A stretch of DNA of 64,000 nt from Marinobacter lipolyticus SM19 (lineage in GTDB: Bacteria; Pseudomonadota; Gammaproteobacteria; Pseudomonadales; Oleiphilaceae): NCBI RefSeq assembly GCF_000397065.2, contig NZ_KE007325.1, positions 336,495 to 400,494 of the forward strand, read 5' to 3'. Positions 46,589 to 55,844 of this stretch are shown piece by piece. Each line of letters begins with the position of its first letter. The stretch's first letter is position 1. The notes under the pieces are model-generated. The model was not told the DNA's origin, ran no database searches, and saw only the letters and a list, made by a program, of their open reading frames with translations. The translations under genes were made by a program, and so were the position numbers.

Positions 46589-46822
46589 ATGCCTGACAAA
46601 TCAGGATCTGCCAGAGAAAAGTTCCGTTCACACGTTGTTGTGGAAATGTTCCTTGTCGCCGCGCTTGTTGTGTATCTGATCTTGGCTAAAGGACGGATTG
46701 TGGGGGATGACCTCACATTTACCGTGGTAGGAGCGGGTCTTATGGCCCTGGTTACCTACTGGACCCTGAACACCCTGCGTGATGGTCTGGAAGTAATTGC
46801 GGTTCGCCGCTATCCAGATTGA
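46589..46822 (+). CDS. Small two-helix membrane protein
   Basis: A 77-residue protein with a basic N-terminus and two membrane helices at about 17-34 and 43-61, then a short tail ending IAVRRYPD. No family is recognised. The ribosome-binding site is weak. Its last 71 bases overlap the convergent exonuclease gene, which is unusual, and one of the two starts or stops may be used differently in vivo. Confidence 0.5.
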   Translation: MPDKSGSAREKFRSHVVVEMFLVAALVVYLILAKGRIVGDDLTFTVVGAGLMALVTYWTLNTLRDGLEVIAVRRYPD

Positions 46823-47303
46823 TCAGCTCCCAGGTCCTGTGGAGGATCAGGGCATCATTGGCGGCTCGGTGAACCGGTAGTCCCAGCTGGTTGATGACCT
46901 CCTGGCGAAGCATGGACCAGCGCCTGACCTGCGCCGAGTTCAGCAACATGGATATGGATTCCAGTTGAAAAGATGGCTGGACTCCGGCGACCCGGAACAA
47001 GCGATGCAGCCAGAAGCTGTCGAACGTCCAGGCGTCGCAGAAGACCTGATCAGGGAGCAGTTCGTTGAGGCCGTTTGCCACTTCAGCGACCGGAACGCCC
47101 TCTGTCTGCAGAGTCTCCCGATCAATCCCGTGTATCCGCTCGGCACTTTCCGACCAGTCCTGCCACAGTACATGGGGACGAATCAGCCAGCTGTGCAGTT
47201 GCCCATCAGGCAGGCAGATACCCACTTCAATCGGGTAGCTGGCAATAAGGTCGAGGCTGGATGCCTCGAAATCGATAAATGCTGGCCTGGTCTCGGAGTT
47301 CAT
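46752..47303 (-). CDS. DEDD-type 3'-5' exonuclease
   Basis: A 183-residue RNase H-fold exonuclease. Motif I is FIDFEASSL (D11, E13), motif II lies in CDAWTFDSFWL, and motif III is HRAANDALIL (H and D of DEDDh). Such enzymes trim DNA or RNA from the 3' end. The protein has no other domain and is close to oligoribonuclease in length, though the motif spacing is more like DNA polymerase III epsilon. It is divergent from queC with a 159-bp spacer in which I see neither a preQ1 riboswitch nor another gene. Confidence 0.8.
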   Translation of the reverse strand: MNSETRPAFIDFEASSLDLIASYPIEVGICLPDGQLHSWLIRPHVLWQDWSESAERIHGIDRETLQTEGVPVAEVANGLNELLPDQVFCDAWTFDSFWLHRLFRVAGVQPSFQLESISMLLNSAQVRRWSMLRQEVINQLGLPVHRAANDALILHRTWELINLDSGEPQLLPDHHAGCSGSSR

Positions 47304-47462
47304 TTTCTCTGATTTTTTTATTGATGTGCTTTGATTTGAGTTTACCCGCCCCGTTGTTCAGACGCGAACCCATCGTGTCATTCCACTGTTACAATATGCT
47401 CATCGAATGTAAAACCCCGATGACAGCCAAGCGGTTGTTGGGGATATCACTGGGAAGCACTG

Positions 47463-48128
47463 ATGTCTGAAACTGTTGTTGTGATTTACTCCGGAGGTAT
47501 GGACTCGTTCACTTTGTTGCACCTGGCCCGCGCCCGCGGTCACCAGGTCCATGCCCTGTCCTTCGATTACGGCCAGCGCCACGTCCGCGAGCTGGAGTAC
47601 GCGCGTAACGTCTGCGAGGAGGCCGGTATTCCCCACAAGGTGATTGATATTAGCGCCCTGGGAGCGGTCATGGCGGGGTCGGCGCTCACCGCCGATGTAG
47701 ACGTTCCGGAGGGGCATTACGAAGAAGATTCCATGAAGGCGACGGTGGTGCCCAATCGCAACATGATCCTGCTTTCCCTGGCTACCGGATATGCCGTTAC
47801 CGCCGGGGCCGGTGCGGTCTGGTATGGGGCCCATGGTGGAGATCACGCCATCTACCCCGATTGTCGCCCGGAGTTCGTGGAGAAAATGGACGCAGTATGC
47901 CGGGTGGCCAATTACGAACCGGTGGCTATTGAGGCCCCGTTCATGGCCATGGATAAATCTGCGATTCTGGCGGAAGGGCTGAAGCTGAATCTCGACTATA
48001 GCCAGACCTGGACCTGCTATAACGGTCGGGACAGGGCGTGTGGCCGCTGTGGTTCCTGCGTGGAACGTCGTGAAGCCTTTGCCACCCATGGTCTGGTTGA
48101 CCCGCTGCCATACGAGGACGCTGACTGA
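47463..48128 (+). CDS. queC: 7-cyano-7-deazaguanine synthase QueC
   Basis: A 221-residue enzyme that turns 7-carboxy-7-deazaguanine into preQ0 with ATP and ammonia, a step towards queuosine in tRNA. The PP-loop SGGMDS is at 10-15, followed by [16 protein letters not shown]. The C-terminal zinc site is [15 protein letters not shown]. All features and the length are typical. GGGAAG lies six bases before the ATG. Its stop overlaps the start of queE by one base, so the two steps are coupled. Confidence 0.97.
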   Translation: MSETVVVIYSGGMDSFTLLHLARARGHQVHALSFDYGQRHVRELEYARNVCEEAGIPHKVIDISALGAVMAGSALTADVDVPEGHYEEDSMKATVVPNRNMILLSLATGYAVTAGAGAVWYGAHGGDHAIYPDCRPEFVEKMDAVCRVANYEPVAIEAPFMAMDKSAILAEGLKLNLDYSQTWTCYNGRDRACGRCGSCVERREAFATHGLVDPLPYEDAD

Positions 48129-48784
48129 TGTACAGAGTCAAGGAAGCGTTTTATACCTTGCAGGGGGAAGGTGCTCAGGCCGGGCGTGCGGCTGTGTTTT
48201 GCCGGTTCAGCAAGTGTAACTTGTGGACCGGCCGGGAGAAGGACCGCGCAGGATCTGTCTGTGATTTTTGCGATACGGACTTCGTCGGGACCGATGGTCA
48301 GAATGGCGGGACGTTCGCTACTGCGGCCGCGTTAGCCAGCCATATTCGCAGCCTGTGGCCAGATGCGCCCGGACGGCCCTATGTCGTGTGCACCGGGGGT
48401 GAGCCATTGTTGCAACTGGACACCGACCTAATTGCGGCGTTCCATGATCAGGGTTTTGAAATCGGTGTGGAAACCAACGGTACCTTGCCGGCGCCTGAGG
48501 GCATTGATTGGCTGTGTGTCAGCCCGAAAGCCGATGCGCCTGTGGTCATTGAGCGGTGTGATGAACTGAAACTGGTATACCCTCAGCCAAAGGCCATGCC
48601 CGAACGGTTTGGGCACATTCAGGCGCAGCATTATTTTCTGTCGCCCATGGCCTCCCCATCTGCGCCGGAAACCGGTGTCGATCCGTTAAAGCAAAGCAAC
48701 ACCCGCAAGGCAACCGAGTATTGTCTGGCTCATCCCCAGTGGCGGCTGACATTGCAGATGCACAAGATTGTCGGCATCGACTGA
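48128..48784 (+). CDS. queE: 7-carboxy-7-deazaguanine synthase QueE
   Basis: A 218-residue radical-SAM enzyme that makes 7-carboxy-7-deazaguanine from 6-carboxytetrahydropterin. The iron-sulfur cluster motif is C30-x14-C45-x2-C48, the expanded form found in some proteobacterial QueE proteins in place of CxxxCxxC. Other signatures are FYTLQGEGAQAGRAAVFCRF, CTGGEPLLQLD and VETNGTLPAPEGIDWLCVSPKA. It is co-translated with queC. The other queuosine genes (queD, tgt) are not in the window. Confidence 0.96.
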   Translation: MYRVKEAFYTLQGEGAQAGRAAVFCRFSKCNLWTGREKDRAGSVCDFCDTDFVGTDGQNGGTFATAAALASHIRSLWPDAPGRPYVVCTGGEPLLQLDTDLIAAFHDQGFEIGVETNGTLPAPEGIDWLCVSPKADAPVVIERCDELKLVYPQPKAMPERFGHIQAQHYFLSPMASPSAPETGVDPLKQSNTRKATEYCLAHPQWRLTLQMHKIVGID

Positions 48785-48801
48785 CGCCGACGGTTGCTGA
48801 T

Positions 48802-49869
48802 TCAGGCCGTGGCTCTCATGGATGAGGCCTGGGGTTTGATCGGTTGCAGGGCCTGGCTGCGATAGTGGCTCGGGCTGGTGCCCGTCCAGCGTTTGAATGC
48901 TCGGGTGAAGTTGGCGGCATCGGCATAGCCCAGTACATCGGCAATCTGGCTAAGGTTCATGCCGGTGTTCTTCAGCAGCTCCCCCGCCCGCTCCAGGCGA
49001 ACATGATCCACGAGGTTCTGGAAACTGGCGTTCTCTTCCTGCAAGCGTCGTTTCAGAGTGCGTTCAGAAACGAACAGAGTGGCTGCTACCCTGGCCAGCT
49101 TGGGCGGGAATGGGTGACTGGTTTCAATCACACGCCGTACCCGGCAGGCAAATCCGGCATCCTCTGTCAGTTGCTTCAGCGCTTCTTCACATTTGGCACG
49201 GGAAGATGCGGAAAGCTGGGCATCACTGAAACGCACTGGAAGTTTCAGATTGGCGCGGGGGATGAGTAAGGCATCCTCCCGGGATTCGTAACGCACCGGA
49301 ACCTGGATGTGCTGGCGAAAGCGATGGAAATAGCCCGGTTCCGGTCCGCGGCGGAGTATGGCAGCGCCGGGTACTGGTGAGCCGGTCAGTTGTGTGCCCA
49401 TGGACACGCAGCCGAACAGCATGGCATCCATAATGAAACCTTGCAGAGGTCCGAGGTCCATGCTGCAGGATACGTTAAACAGGACGTTGTCACCTTCCTC
49501 GCGGCGAGACACCTCCAGGTGGGGCGCGCGCAGGGTCAGATAACGGGTCATCAGTTCCAGGGCTTCGTCCAGCGAACGACTGCTCATGACGGCAGTGCCG
49601 AGGGCGCCGTGCAAGGGCAACTTCAACTCCCTGGCCAGCATGATGCCCAGGCCGGGTTCGCCACTTTCAATGATGGCCCGGGTAACAAATTCACTGGCCT
49701 GGGCCTGGCTGACTCGCAGGTCCGTGGACTTCAGGCGGGCCGGGTCGAGACCGACACGCAGCAGGAGGGCCCTTTCATCAACACCTATGGTGTTGAGGAG
49801 CTCTGCCAACAGGTGCAGGTATATGGCCGGCATGCCCAGATCCTGAACAGTCGATACTGAGGCGCGCAT
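48802..49869 (-). CDS. AraC-family regulator, OruR/ArgR-like
   Basis: A 355-residue regulator. The N-terminal ligand-binding region (about 20-210) is of the Arabinose_bd type seen in OruR-like regulators (LHGALGTAVMSSRSLDEALELMTRYLTLRAP). The C-terminal pair of helix-turn-helix motifs (about 250-335) has VSERTLKRRLQEENASFQNLVDHVRLERAGELL and the signature LSQIADVLGYADAANFTRAFKRWTGTSPSHYR. GAGGA precedes the ATG. It lies 122 bp downstream of an alpha/beta hydrolase gene on the same strand, an arrangement often seen for lipid or ester catabolism regulators, so that hydrolase is the likeliest target. Confidence 0.9.
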   Translation of the reverse strand: MRASVSTVQDLGMPAIYLHLLAELLNTIGVDERALLLRVGLDPARLKSTDLRVSQAQASEFVTRAIIESGEPGLGIMLARELKLPLHGALGTAVMSSRSLDEALELMTRYLTLRAPHLEVSRREEGDNVLFNVSCSMDLGPLQGFIMDAMLFGCVSMGTQLTGSPVPGAAILRRGPEPGYFHRFRQHIQVPVRYESREDALLIPRANLKLPVRFSDAQLSASSRAKCEEALKQLTEDAGFACRVRRVIETSHPFPPKLARVAATLFVSERTLKRRLQEENASFQNLVDHVRLERAGELLKNTGMNLSQIADVLGYADAANFTRAFKRWTGTSPSHYRSQALQPIKPQASSMRATA

Positions 49870-49991
49870 GGTTTTTCCTCGTTTTATGCTGTTTTTGTTA
49901 TGTAAGGGGACGACATTTAGACCCGATTATGACCGCTACCCTGGCCCAGCCCCATGACTTCAGTGACGGGTCAAGAGGCCATACAGGCCAA

Positions 49992-50879
49992 TCAGTGTTG
50001 GTGGCGGTGAACGAAATCGGCCAGCGTGGCTGCCGAGCGCCCGGGGTTTTCCAGCATTGGAAGGTGCCCAACGCCTCGGAACATGTGGATTTCGGCGTCC
50101 GGCGTGACGGTGCGAAACCAATCCACGCAACAGGTGGGGGTGATGACATCGCGATCGCCCCACTGGACCTGCAGCGGTGGTGTGTCCGTGCCCAGGTAAC
50201 GGGCCGGTGCCAGCGCATCGGCCAGCATATCGTCGAATATATGTCGCAGCGCATCACTGCGTTGCAGCAGGTCCGGGCCCAGCAGGCCGGTCATTGCGAG
50301 ACCCATGGCCGTTGGCTTGCCATTACCGACGCTGTTGAACATGCGATAGACACCGGACCAATCCCTGGGGATCAGTATGTCGTCCCGGTCGGATTCGAAC
50401 GGCGCATCGATATCCACGTCGGCGTGTTCCGGTATGCCGGCACTGTTGAGCAGTGTCACGGAGCGGGGTGCGGGTTCCATGCGGTGAGCGAGAATAGCGG
50501 CAATGGCTCCGCCCATGGAGCTGCCGGCGATGTGAATATTGTCGGAGGGAAAGCTCGACAGCCAGTCGCGCAGTCTTAATGCCTGGGCTTCGTAACGGTA
50601 GCTGGCATCGGAGCGATAGTCGCTCTCACCCAGGCCGGGAAGGTCAGGCGCCAATATGTGCCAGTCCCGGGGTAGTTTCTGCAACCAGAATGCCCAGTTC
50701 TCTTTCATCGCGGCGAAACCGTGGATCAGCAGCACCGTGGGTTTGTCGGGCGCTGGCGTTCCGCGCTCCAGATAGACCATGCGGTGGCCATCAATCATGA
50801 CTTCCTTTCGTTTTGCCTGAAGCATCCAGCGTTGGCTGGTGCGTGCGAGGGGCCAGAGATTCGGGGCAGGTACTTTCAT
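49992..50879 (-). CDS. Alpha/beta hydrolase, lipase/esterase-like
   Basis: A 295-residue alpha/beta hydrolase. Oxyanion loop HGFA (53-56), nucleophile S121 in GSSMGG, an aspartate in VQWGDRDVITP and catalytic histidine in GVGHLPMLENP are all present. LLIHGFAAMKENWAFWLQKL recalls esterases and lipases acting on short to medium chains. There is no signal peptide; the N-terminal MKVPAPNLWPLARTSQRWMLQA could be an amphipathic membrane-binding helix. GGAA precedes the ATG by eight bases. It is followed on the same strand by the AraC-family regulator. Confidence 0.85.
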   Translation of the reverse strand: MKVPAPNLWPLARTSQRWMLQAKRKEVMIDGHRMVYLERGTPAPDKPTVLLIHGFAAMKENWAFWLQKLPRDWHILAPDLPGLGESDYRSDASYRYEAQALRLRDWLSSFPSDNIHIAGSSMGGAIAAILAHRMEPAPRSVTLLNSAGIPEHADVDIDAPFESDRDDILIPRDWSGVYRMFNSVGNGKPTAMGLAMTGLLGPDLLQRSDALRHIFDDMLADALAPARYLGTDTPPLQVQWGDRDVITPTCCVDWFRTVTPDAEIHMFRGVGHLPMLENPGRSAATLADFVHRHQH

Positions 50880-50988
50880 TGTTGTATTCCGATGTCATGG
50901 GATAAAGCCAGTGTACCGTTATGACAAGGATGGACGATGGCCTTGCCGCCAGATACTGGCGGCAGCCGAGCAATTGTGGAGCAGGGGC

Positions 50989-52755
50989 TCAGAGAGCGAG
51001 ATCGGTGATCACCGGGTTGTGATCGGAAGAGCGCCAGGGAGAGGTTTCGGGGACTTGTACGGAACCCTGGTAACCCAGAGCCCCTGGTTCATCGGCATTG
51101 GCTGGCCAGTTCCACGCGCCGGTGACTCTTGGTGTCAGGGTTTCCGAGGCCAGTGCGTAATCCAGACTACCGTGGCGGCCCTTATAACGATAAGTGGCCT
51201 GTTTGCAGCCTGTGGTGTCACAGGGGTGGAAGTGGTGCACCATGCTGGTGTAGCCCGCGTTCCGAAAGATTGTCAGCGGCTCTTCCCGGGTGTAGCTGTT
51301 CAGGTCTCCGGTAATGAGTGTGCCGACCAGGCCGCGGGTGCCGGGCAATTCCTCTGCCCATTGCACCAGTGCCCGGGCTGCGTTGGTCCGACGCTGGTTA
51401 TAACAACCCTGACCATCGCCCTGGTCACGTTCGGGGCCGCTGGCTCCGTGGCAGGCCTTTGATTTCAGGTGAGAAACAATAATACGCACACTGGCCGCCT
51501 GGCCCAGTGGCCGAAAGATCTGGGCCAGCGGGCGGCGCCCCAGCCTGTGATATGGACCGGCACTCAGTCTGTCTGCCCGACCCAACAGTTCCACGCGGTC
51601 TGAACGATAAAGTAAACCGGTCTGAATGGCGTCATTGCCCGAGGCATCCCTGGAAACCACGTAGCGCCAGTCGGGGCCCAGAGCCCGTGCCAGTGTTGCT
51701 ATGGCGCTGTTTTCATCATGCCCGTCGTTTTCCAGTTCGGCGACCGCAACGATATCCGGATCGGGGGCGGTCAGCGTTGCCGCCAGGCGGTGGCTCTGCC
51801 GTGCGAACTGTTCGGGTGTCTCGGCGCCGCGTGGCGTGGGGAATCCGCCGTTGTGACCATCACCGTTAAAGTAGTTTTCCAGGTTCAGGGTCACCACTCT
51901 CAGGGTGGTTTCCTTTGCCCTTTCAGGGGCCTGCGGTCGGAGGTTGTCCGAGTGGAAGCGGGGCCGGGTAATCGGTTGGAGACGCCAGCCGCCAAAACGG
52001 TAATCGAGAACGCCGTCCAGTTGGCTGACGGTATCACCGGCACGAACGGTATTATTCGCCGTCAGGGCCGGAGTCGGCCAGGGGGGTGGATCTGGATGCC
52101 GAATACCGTGGTTGTCGTCCAGTAATAGCCGGTGTAACCGCTGGCGTTCGTGCAGCTGGGCCGCTTCGGGACCGGGAGGCAGGCTCTCCGTCGGAATGCT
52201 CTGTGGCGTGCTGGCCAGGGTCAGCTCACCGTAGCGGGCGAGGTTGTAATTGTCGATGACAGTGAGCGGCGCCACCACGGCAATGCGCATGTTTTCCAGG
52301 TGTTCCGGGGCGTGATCGCCGGGCCAGGGCAGACGAATGGTAATGGGGGCCGGCAGCGTGGCTTTGCCACAGTCTTCCAGCAGCTGAATGTTGGTCAGCT
52401 CCGTCAGGCCATGGAATTCCTTGACCCTGCCGCTTACCCGTACCCGATGGCCGACCTGGCCGGTTGTTCGGTTGGTGTAGACAAACAGGGCTTCGGACGT
52501 GGTCGGGTCGTCATCTGTTTCCGTATCGGCCTGTTGCAGGTAAAAGCCCTTGAAGCCGCCCTGTTGACGGGAATCCAGGGTGATGATGCCCTCAACAGAA
52601 ATCTGCTGGCCCTTCAGGGGAGATTGGGCCAGCCGTCCCTGGACCTGAGAGATGGCGGTTGCAGGGGTACCACAGCTATCTGCAGCTGCTGCGGCAGGCA
52701 GCCATAGCATCAGGGTGGTTAACAGGGCGGTCAGGCAAGCGGTATGAGAGGTCAC
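50989..52755 (-). CDS. ExeM-like secreted endonuclease/exonuclease/phosphatase
   Basis: A 588-residue secreted protein. Signal peptide about 1-25 (AAAAA-DSCG). An N-terminal OB-like/lamin-like region (about 30-270, ISVEGIITLDSRQQGGFKGFYLQ) precedes an endonuclease/exonuclease/phosphatase domain. That domain shows VVTLNLENYFN, VAVAELENDGHDENSAI, SHLKSKACHG, ITGDLNSYTREEP and the closing SSDHNPVITDL (catalytic Asp-His). This is the layout of the extracellular nuclease ExeM of Shewanella, which degrades environmental DNA and affects biofilm. It starts nine bases after the WYL regulator stop, so the two genes share a transcript. Confidence 0.87.
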   Translation of the reverse strand: MTSHTACLTALLTTLMLWLPAAAAADSCGTPATAISQVQGRLAQSPLKGQQISVEGIITLDSRQQGGFKGFYLQQADTETDDDPTTSEALFVYTNRTTGQVGHRVRVSGRVKEFHGLTELTNIQLLEDCGKATLPAPITIRLPWPGDHAPEHLENMRIAVVAPLTVIDNYNLARYGELTLASTPQSIPTESLPPGPEAAQLHERQRLHRLLLDDNHGIRHPDPPPWPTPALTANNTVRAGDTVSQLDGVLDYRFGGWRLQPITRPRFHSDNLRPQAPERAKETTLRVVTLNLENYFNGDGHNGGFPTPRGAETPEQFARQSHRLAATLTAPDPDIVAVAELENDGHDENSAIATLARALGPDWRYVVSRDASGNDAIQTGLLYRSDRVELLGRADRLSAGPYHRLGRRPLAQIFRPLGQAASVRIIVSHLKSKACHGASGPERDQGDGQGCYNQRRTNAARALVQWAEELPGTRGLVGTLITGDLNSYTREEPLTIFRNAGYTSMVHHFHPCDTTGCKQATYRYKGRHGSLDYALASETLTPRVTGAWNWPANADEPGALGYQGSVQVPETSPWRSSDHNPVITDLAL

Positions 52756-52764
52756 CCGCCGATT

Positions 52765-53670
52765 CTAGCAAAGCCCCGCCACCGCTTTCACGGTTTTTTG
52801 CTGGTGTAGGGTGCCCCGGCCCACCTGTTCCGCGTTGGCCAGCTCCAGTTGCTGGACCAGGGGGTCCGGGTGGGGCGTGTCCACCGCTACCCCCAGCCGT
52901 GACAGTACATAGGGAGCCAGGGCCGCACGGGTGGTCAGTTCCAGGCGGTGATTGGTCATGCCGTAGTCAGTGGCAATGATATCCTGGCGCTCCTTGCTCA
53001 GGCGGCTGTCCGGCGTCAGTACCAGAGTCAGTTCGCGATTCCATTCGTCATCCTGGTGAACCGTGCGGCGAGACCGCAGGCGTACCGCTTCCGGCTCGCC
53101 CCGGAATCGGCTCAGGGCAAAATCACTGAATTCCCCGGTGGTTTCGCACCAGGCTCGCAGGTGCCAGTTATGGCCAACGCAGACCAGAGTGTGAGGCTCC
53201 AGGGTACGCTGACTGATGCCGGGTTGCGCCAGGGAGGCGTAGCCGGCTCTTAGCTGACGCCCGTGCCGGGTTGCCGTGACAACGGCCCGCATGACATCCG
53301 GTTGAACCACCCGATGGGGGCCTTGTACAACTGTACTGTCCGGAAGGCTGATGTTCAGTGTCTCAAAGGTATCACTCAGGTGTTCCTGGCGGGCCAACAG
53401 ATCCAGGTACTCACTGGCGTGGCCAAGAGTGACGACCGGGCTGAAGTTTTCGGCCGGTACATAGCCTTTCAGGTGTCGGTCATAGACCAGGTTGTCGGGA
53501 GCGAGCTCCCGCAAATAGGTGTTAATATCCTTGGAGGCCTGCTGCCGCCCAATGCCAAAGCTGTGACAGATGTGGTTGGTTGTCAGCCGTCCTTCCCACA
53601 AGGCAATAATTTCAATCAGGCGGTAGCGAAGCAGCAGATCCCACCGGATGGGCCAGTCCGTTTTTTTCAT
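52765..53670 (-). CDS. WYL-domain transcriptional regulator
   Basis: A 301-residue regulator. The N-terminal winged helix (about 10-65, LIEIIALWEGRLTTNHICHSFGIGRQQASKDINTYLR) is followed by a WYL domain (about 130-215). In the latter the motif region reads HTLVCVGHNWHLRAWCETTGEFSDFALSRF, with WHL in place of the usual WYL. A WCX-type C-terminal domain completes the protein. WYL proteins bind nucleic acid or nucleotide-like ligands and often control DNA-damage or defence genes. The only adjacent gene on the transcript is the ExeM-like nuclease, its likely target. No defence genes are nearby. Confidence 0.85.
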   Translation of the reverse strand: MKKTDWPIRWDLLLRYRLIEIIALWEGRLTTNHICHSFGIGRQQASKDINTYLRELAPDNLVYDRHLKGYVPAENFSPVVTLGHASEYLDLLARQEHLSDTFETLNISLPDSTVVQGPHRVVQPDVMRAVVTATRHGRQLRAGYASLAQPGISQRTLEPHTLVCVGHNWHLRAWCETTGEFSDFALSRFRGEPEAVRLRSRRTVHQDDEWNRELTLVLTPDSRLSKERQDIIATDYGMTNHRLELTTRAALAPYVLSRLGVAVDTPHPDPLVQQLELANAEQVGRGTLHQQKTVKAVAGLC

Positions 53671-53953
53671 AACAGGCGCTCACGGGTTTAGTGAATAGCT
53701 CGGACAATATTACCCGCTCAAAGCAGGCAGTTCTGTTACGTCACCTTAATGTAAAACAATGTCAAAGGCAGCCATGCTGCGTGTTCGGAGGGTATGGTTG
53801 GCCATAATGCCAGACTGTGGAACGATTGCGGGAAATGCTTAGTAGCCACAAAGAATGCGTGCTGGTCTAATTCGCACCGGCAAAAAACGGCCCTTGCTGC
53901 TATGTTTTGTCACATCCCATGACCCTTCGCCAGCATTGTCCGGAGCTAGCCTG

Positions 53954-55243
53954 ATGACCCGTATGGTCACGTCCCTCTCTGCGTTGATACTCAGTATTAT
54001 CCTGCTGGTCAGCGGCAACGCGTTTTTGATGACCTTGCTGGGCATCCGGCTGAGTATTGAATCGGTGGCGCCGAACGTTATTGGCTGGGTCCTGGTCTGC
54101 TATTCCATCGGTTTTGTGCTTGGCACCCTCTATGTCCAGAGGGTCATTGCCCGTGTCGGCCACATTCGGACTTTTGCCGTGTTCGCCGCTGTGGCTGCAG
54201 TGGCATCATTGATGTATCCCATGGCCATTTCCATGATTTTCTGGGCGATCCTGCGGGTATTGTCAGGGTTCAGCATGGCGGGTGTACTGGTGGTGATCGA
54301 GAGCTGGTTCAGCAGTCGTGCCACCAATGCCAACCGGGGGGCCCTGTTTGCGGTTTACCAGTTTGTTTTTTACCTGTCTGCCGCCGGTGGCCAGCTGGTG
54401 GTGAACATCGGTGATCCGGCGAACTTCATGCCGTTCTCGCTGGCGGCGGTGTTGCTCGTGCTGGCGCTGGTCCCTCTTTCCCTGACCACAATGGAGGCGC
54501 CGGTCATTGAGCAGGTTGAACGAATGTCGTTTTTCAAACTTGCGCGGGAATCCTTCAGTGGTGTTGCCGGGGCCCTGATCTGTGGCGTGCTGATCGGCTC
54601 GTTCTATGCGCTTGGCCCGGTATACGCGACCCTGGTGGGGCTGGATGTCGCCCGGACGTCCACCTTTATGGCCAGCGCGATCATTGCGGCAATGCTGCTG
54701 GCGTGGCCTCTTGGTCGTGTGTGTGACCGCTTTGACCGGCGTCGGGTGATGTGCTGGGTAGCGTTGACCGCCGCAACGTCAGCGGTTCTGGTTGGTGTGC
54801 TGGGGGTGGACAAGTTGTGGTTGCTGACGATACTGGTAGGTCTGTTTACCGGTTTGTCGGCCATGGTATATCCGATTGCGGTGGCGATCACCAATGACCG
54901 GATGGACAGTCATCGCATTGTGGCTGCCAGTGCGACCCTATTGCTCAGCTACGGCATTGGTAGCGTGATCGGGCCGATTGTCATGGCGGAGCTTGTCAGC
55001 GTGTTGGGGCCGAGGGGGTTGTTCCTCGGCAACGCCGGGTTCCTGGTGTTGCTGGCGGTGGTAACCAGTTACCGGATCAGCCATACCGACGATGTGCCTG
55101 TGGAGCAACAGGAGCATTTCGTACCGGCAATGCCGGAAACGTCTGTCGTGCTGACCGAAATAGATCCCCGCAACGAGGAGTTCCACGAGTCGCCCGAGGT
55201 CGTGGAGATGCAGGAAGAAGAGCAGCTTCGTCAGACCGGCTGA
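53954..55243 (+). CDS. MFS transporter, YcaD-like
   Basis: A 429-residue carrier with 12 hydrophobic segments and a soluble acidic C-terminal tail of about 50 residues (EEFHESPEVVEMQEEEQLRQTG). The first half has YSIGFVLGTLYVQRVIARVGHIRTFAVFAA and GVLVVIESWFSSRATNANRGALFAVYQ, a pattern of the YcaD branch, whose substrate is unknown. The frame is open from 53855; ATG 53954 follows GGAG at eight bases and is preferred. The 283-bp gap before it (53671-53953) has no gene I can support. A terminator follows at 55263-55293. Confidence 0.82.
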   Translation: MTRMVTSLSALILSIILLVSGNAFLMTLLGIRLSIESVAPNVIGWVLVCYSIGFVLGTLYVQRVIARVGHIRTFAVFAAVAAVASLMYPMAISMIFWAILRVLSGFSMAGVLVVIESWFSSRATNANRGALFAVYQFVFYLSAAGGQLVVNIGDPANFMPFSLAAVLLVLALVPLSLTTMEAPVIEQVERMSFFKLARESFSGVAGALICGVLIGSFYALGPVYATLVGLDVARTSTFMASAIIAAMLLAWPLGRVCDRFDRRRVMCWVALTAATSAVLVGVLGVDKLWLLTILVGLFTGLSAMVYPIAVAITNDRMDSHRIVAASATLLLSYGIGSVIGPIVMAELVSVLGPRGLFLGNAGFLVLLAVVTSYRISHTDDVPVEQQEHFVPAMPETSVVLTEIDPRNEEFHESPEVVEMQEEEQLRQTG

Positions 55244-55262
55244 GTTTGCAAGTACCTGTCCT

Positions 55263-55293
55263 GGCGGGCCTTCCGGGTCCGCCTTTCGGTTTT
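55263..55293 (+). terminator. Intrinsic terminator after MFS gene
   Basis: GGCGG and the following GCC pair with GG(T) and CCGCC around a TTCC-type loop, followed by TTTCGGTTTT. The T-run is interrupted, so efficiency may be moderate. Confidence 0.55.
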
Positions 55294-55394
55294 CCCCAAT
55301 ACTGTTTCGGTATCCACATCTGTTTTCATTTCAATGGTTAGCTTACTATTGTTAGCATTCCATGATTATTAAGCCCCAACCGGAGTCCCCGACC

Positions 55395-55820
55395 ATGAGA
55401 GATCAGTTTCCCTTTGCCGTTGCCCGGGTTACCCGTCGCTGGCGTAAGTTGCTGGATGAGCGCCTGAAAGATCTGGGAGTGACTCAGGCTCGCTGGACCA
55501 CCATGGTCTACCTCAGGGAAGGCGGCGAAGGTTTGACCCAGCGTGAACTGGCCAGCCTGATGGCCATTGAAAACCCGACCCTGGTTCGCTTGCTGGACAG
55601 CCTTGAGCAGCAGGGCCTCATTGAACGCCGGCCCTGTCCCAATGATCGCCGTGCCCGGCGCCTGCACCTGACCGATAACGGTCGCGCCTTTATGGAAGAT
55701 CTGACCGTGCGTGCCGCGAAGCTGCGGGAAGAAATGCTGGAGGGGATTCCCGACAAGGAAATCGAGTGCGCGATCAAAGTATTCCACAAGATCATGGAAA
55801 ACGCAGAAAAGCAGAAGTAG
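55395..55820 (+). CDS. MarR-family regulator
   Basis: A 141-residue winged-helix regulator. It shows KLLDERLKDLGVTQARWTTMVYLREGGEGLTQRELASLMAIENPTLVRLLDSLEQQGLIERRPCPNDRRARRLHLTDNG by position about 20-97: recognition helix then the wing with the conserved DRR motif. This is the SlyA/MarR type. The ATG at 55395 after GGAG is preferred to 55362. Two direct copies of GTTAGC (55337-55342 and 55351-55356) stand before the gene as possible self-control sites. It directly precedes a DHA2 drug-exporter-like gene and probably represses it. Confidence 0.9.
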   Translation: MRDQFPFAVARVTRRWRKLLDERLKDLGVTQARWTTMVYLREGGEGLTQRELASLMAIENPTLVRLLDSLEQQGLIERRPCPNDRRARRLHLTDNGRAFMEDLTVRAAKLREEMLEGIPDKEIECAIKVFHKIMENAEKQK

Positions 55821-55844
55821 AAAACACCGACCCTGTTCTGAGGA

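Noticed and set aside
47304..47462. preQ1 riboswitch before queC
   Set aside because: No compact pseudoknot with an A-rich tail or matching ribosome-site sequestration could be drawn in the 159-base leader.
53671..53953. tRNA-like or small RNA in the gap before the YcaD-like carrier
   Set aside because: Only a short GCAGC/GCTGC hairpin near 53767 was found, with no T-tract and no promoter.
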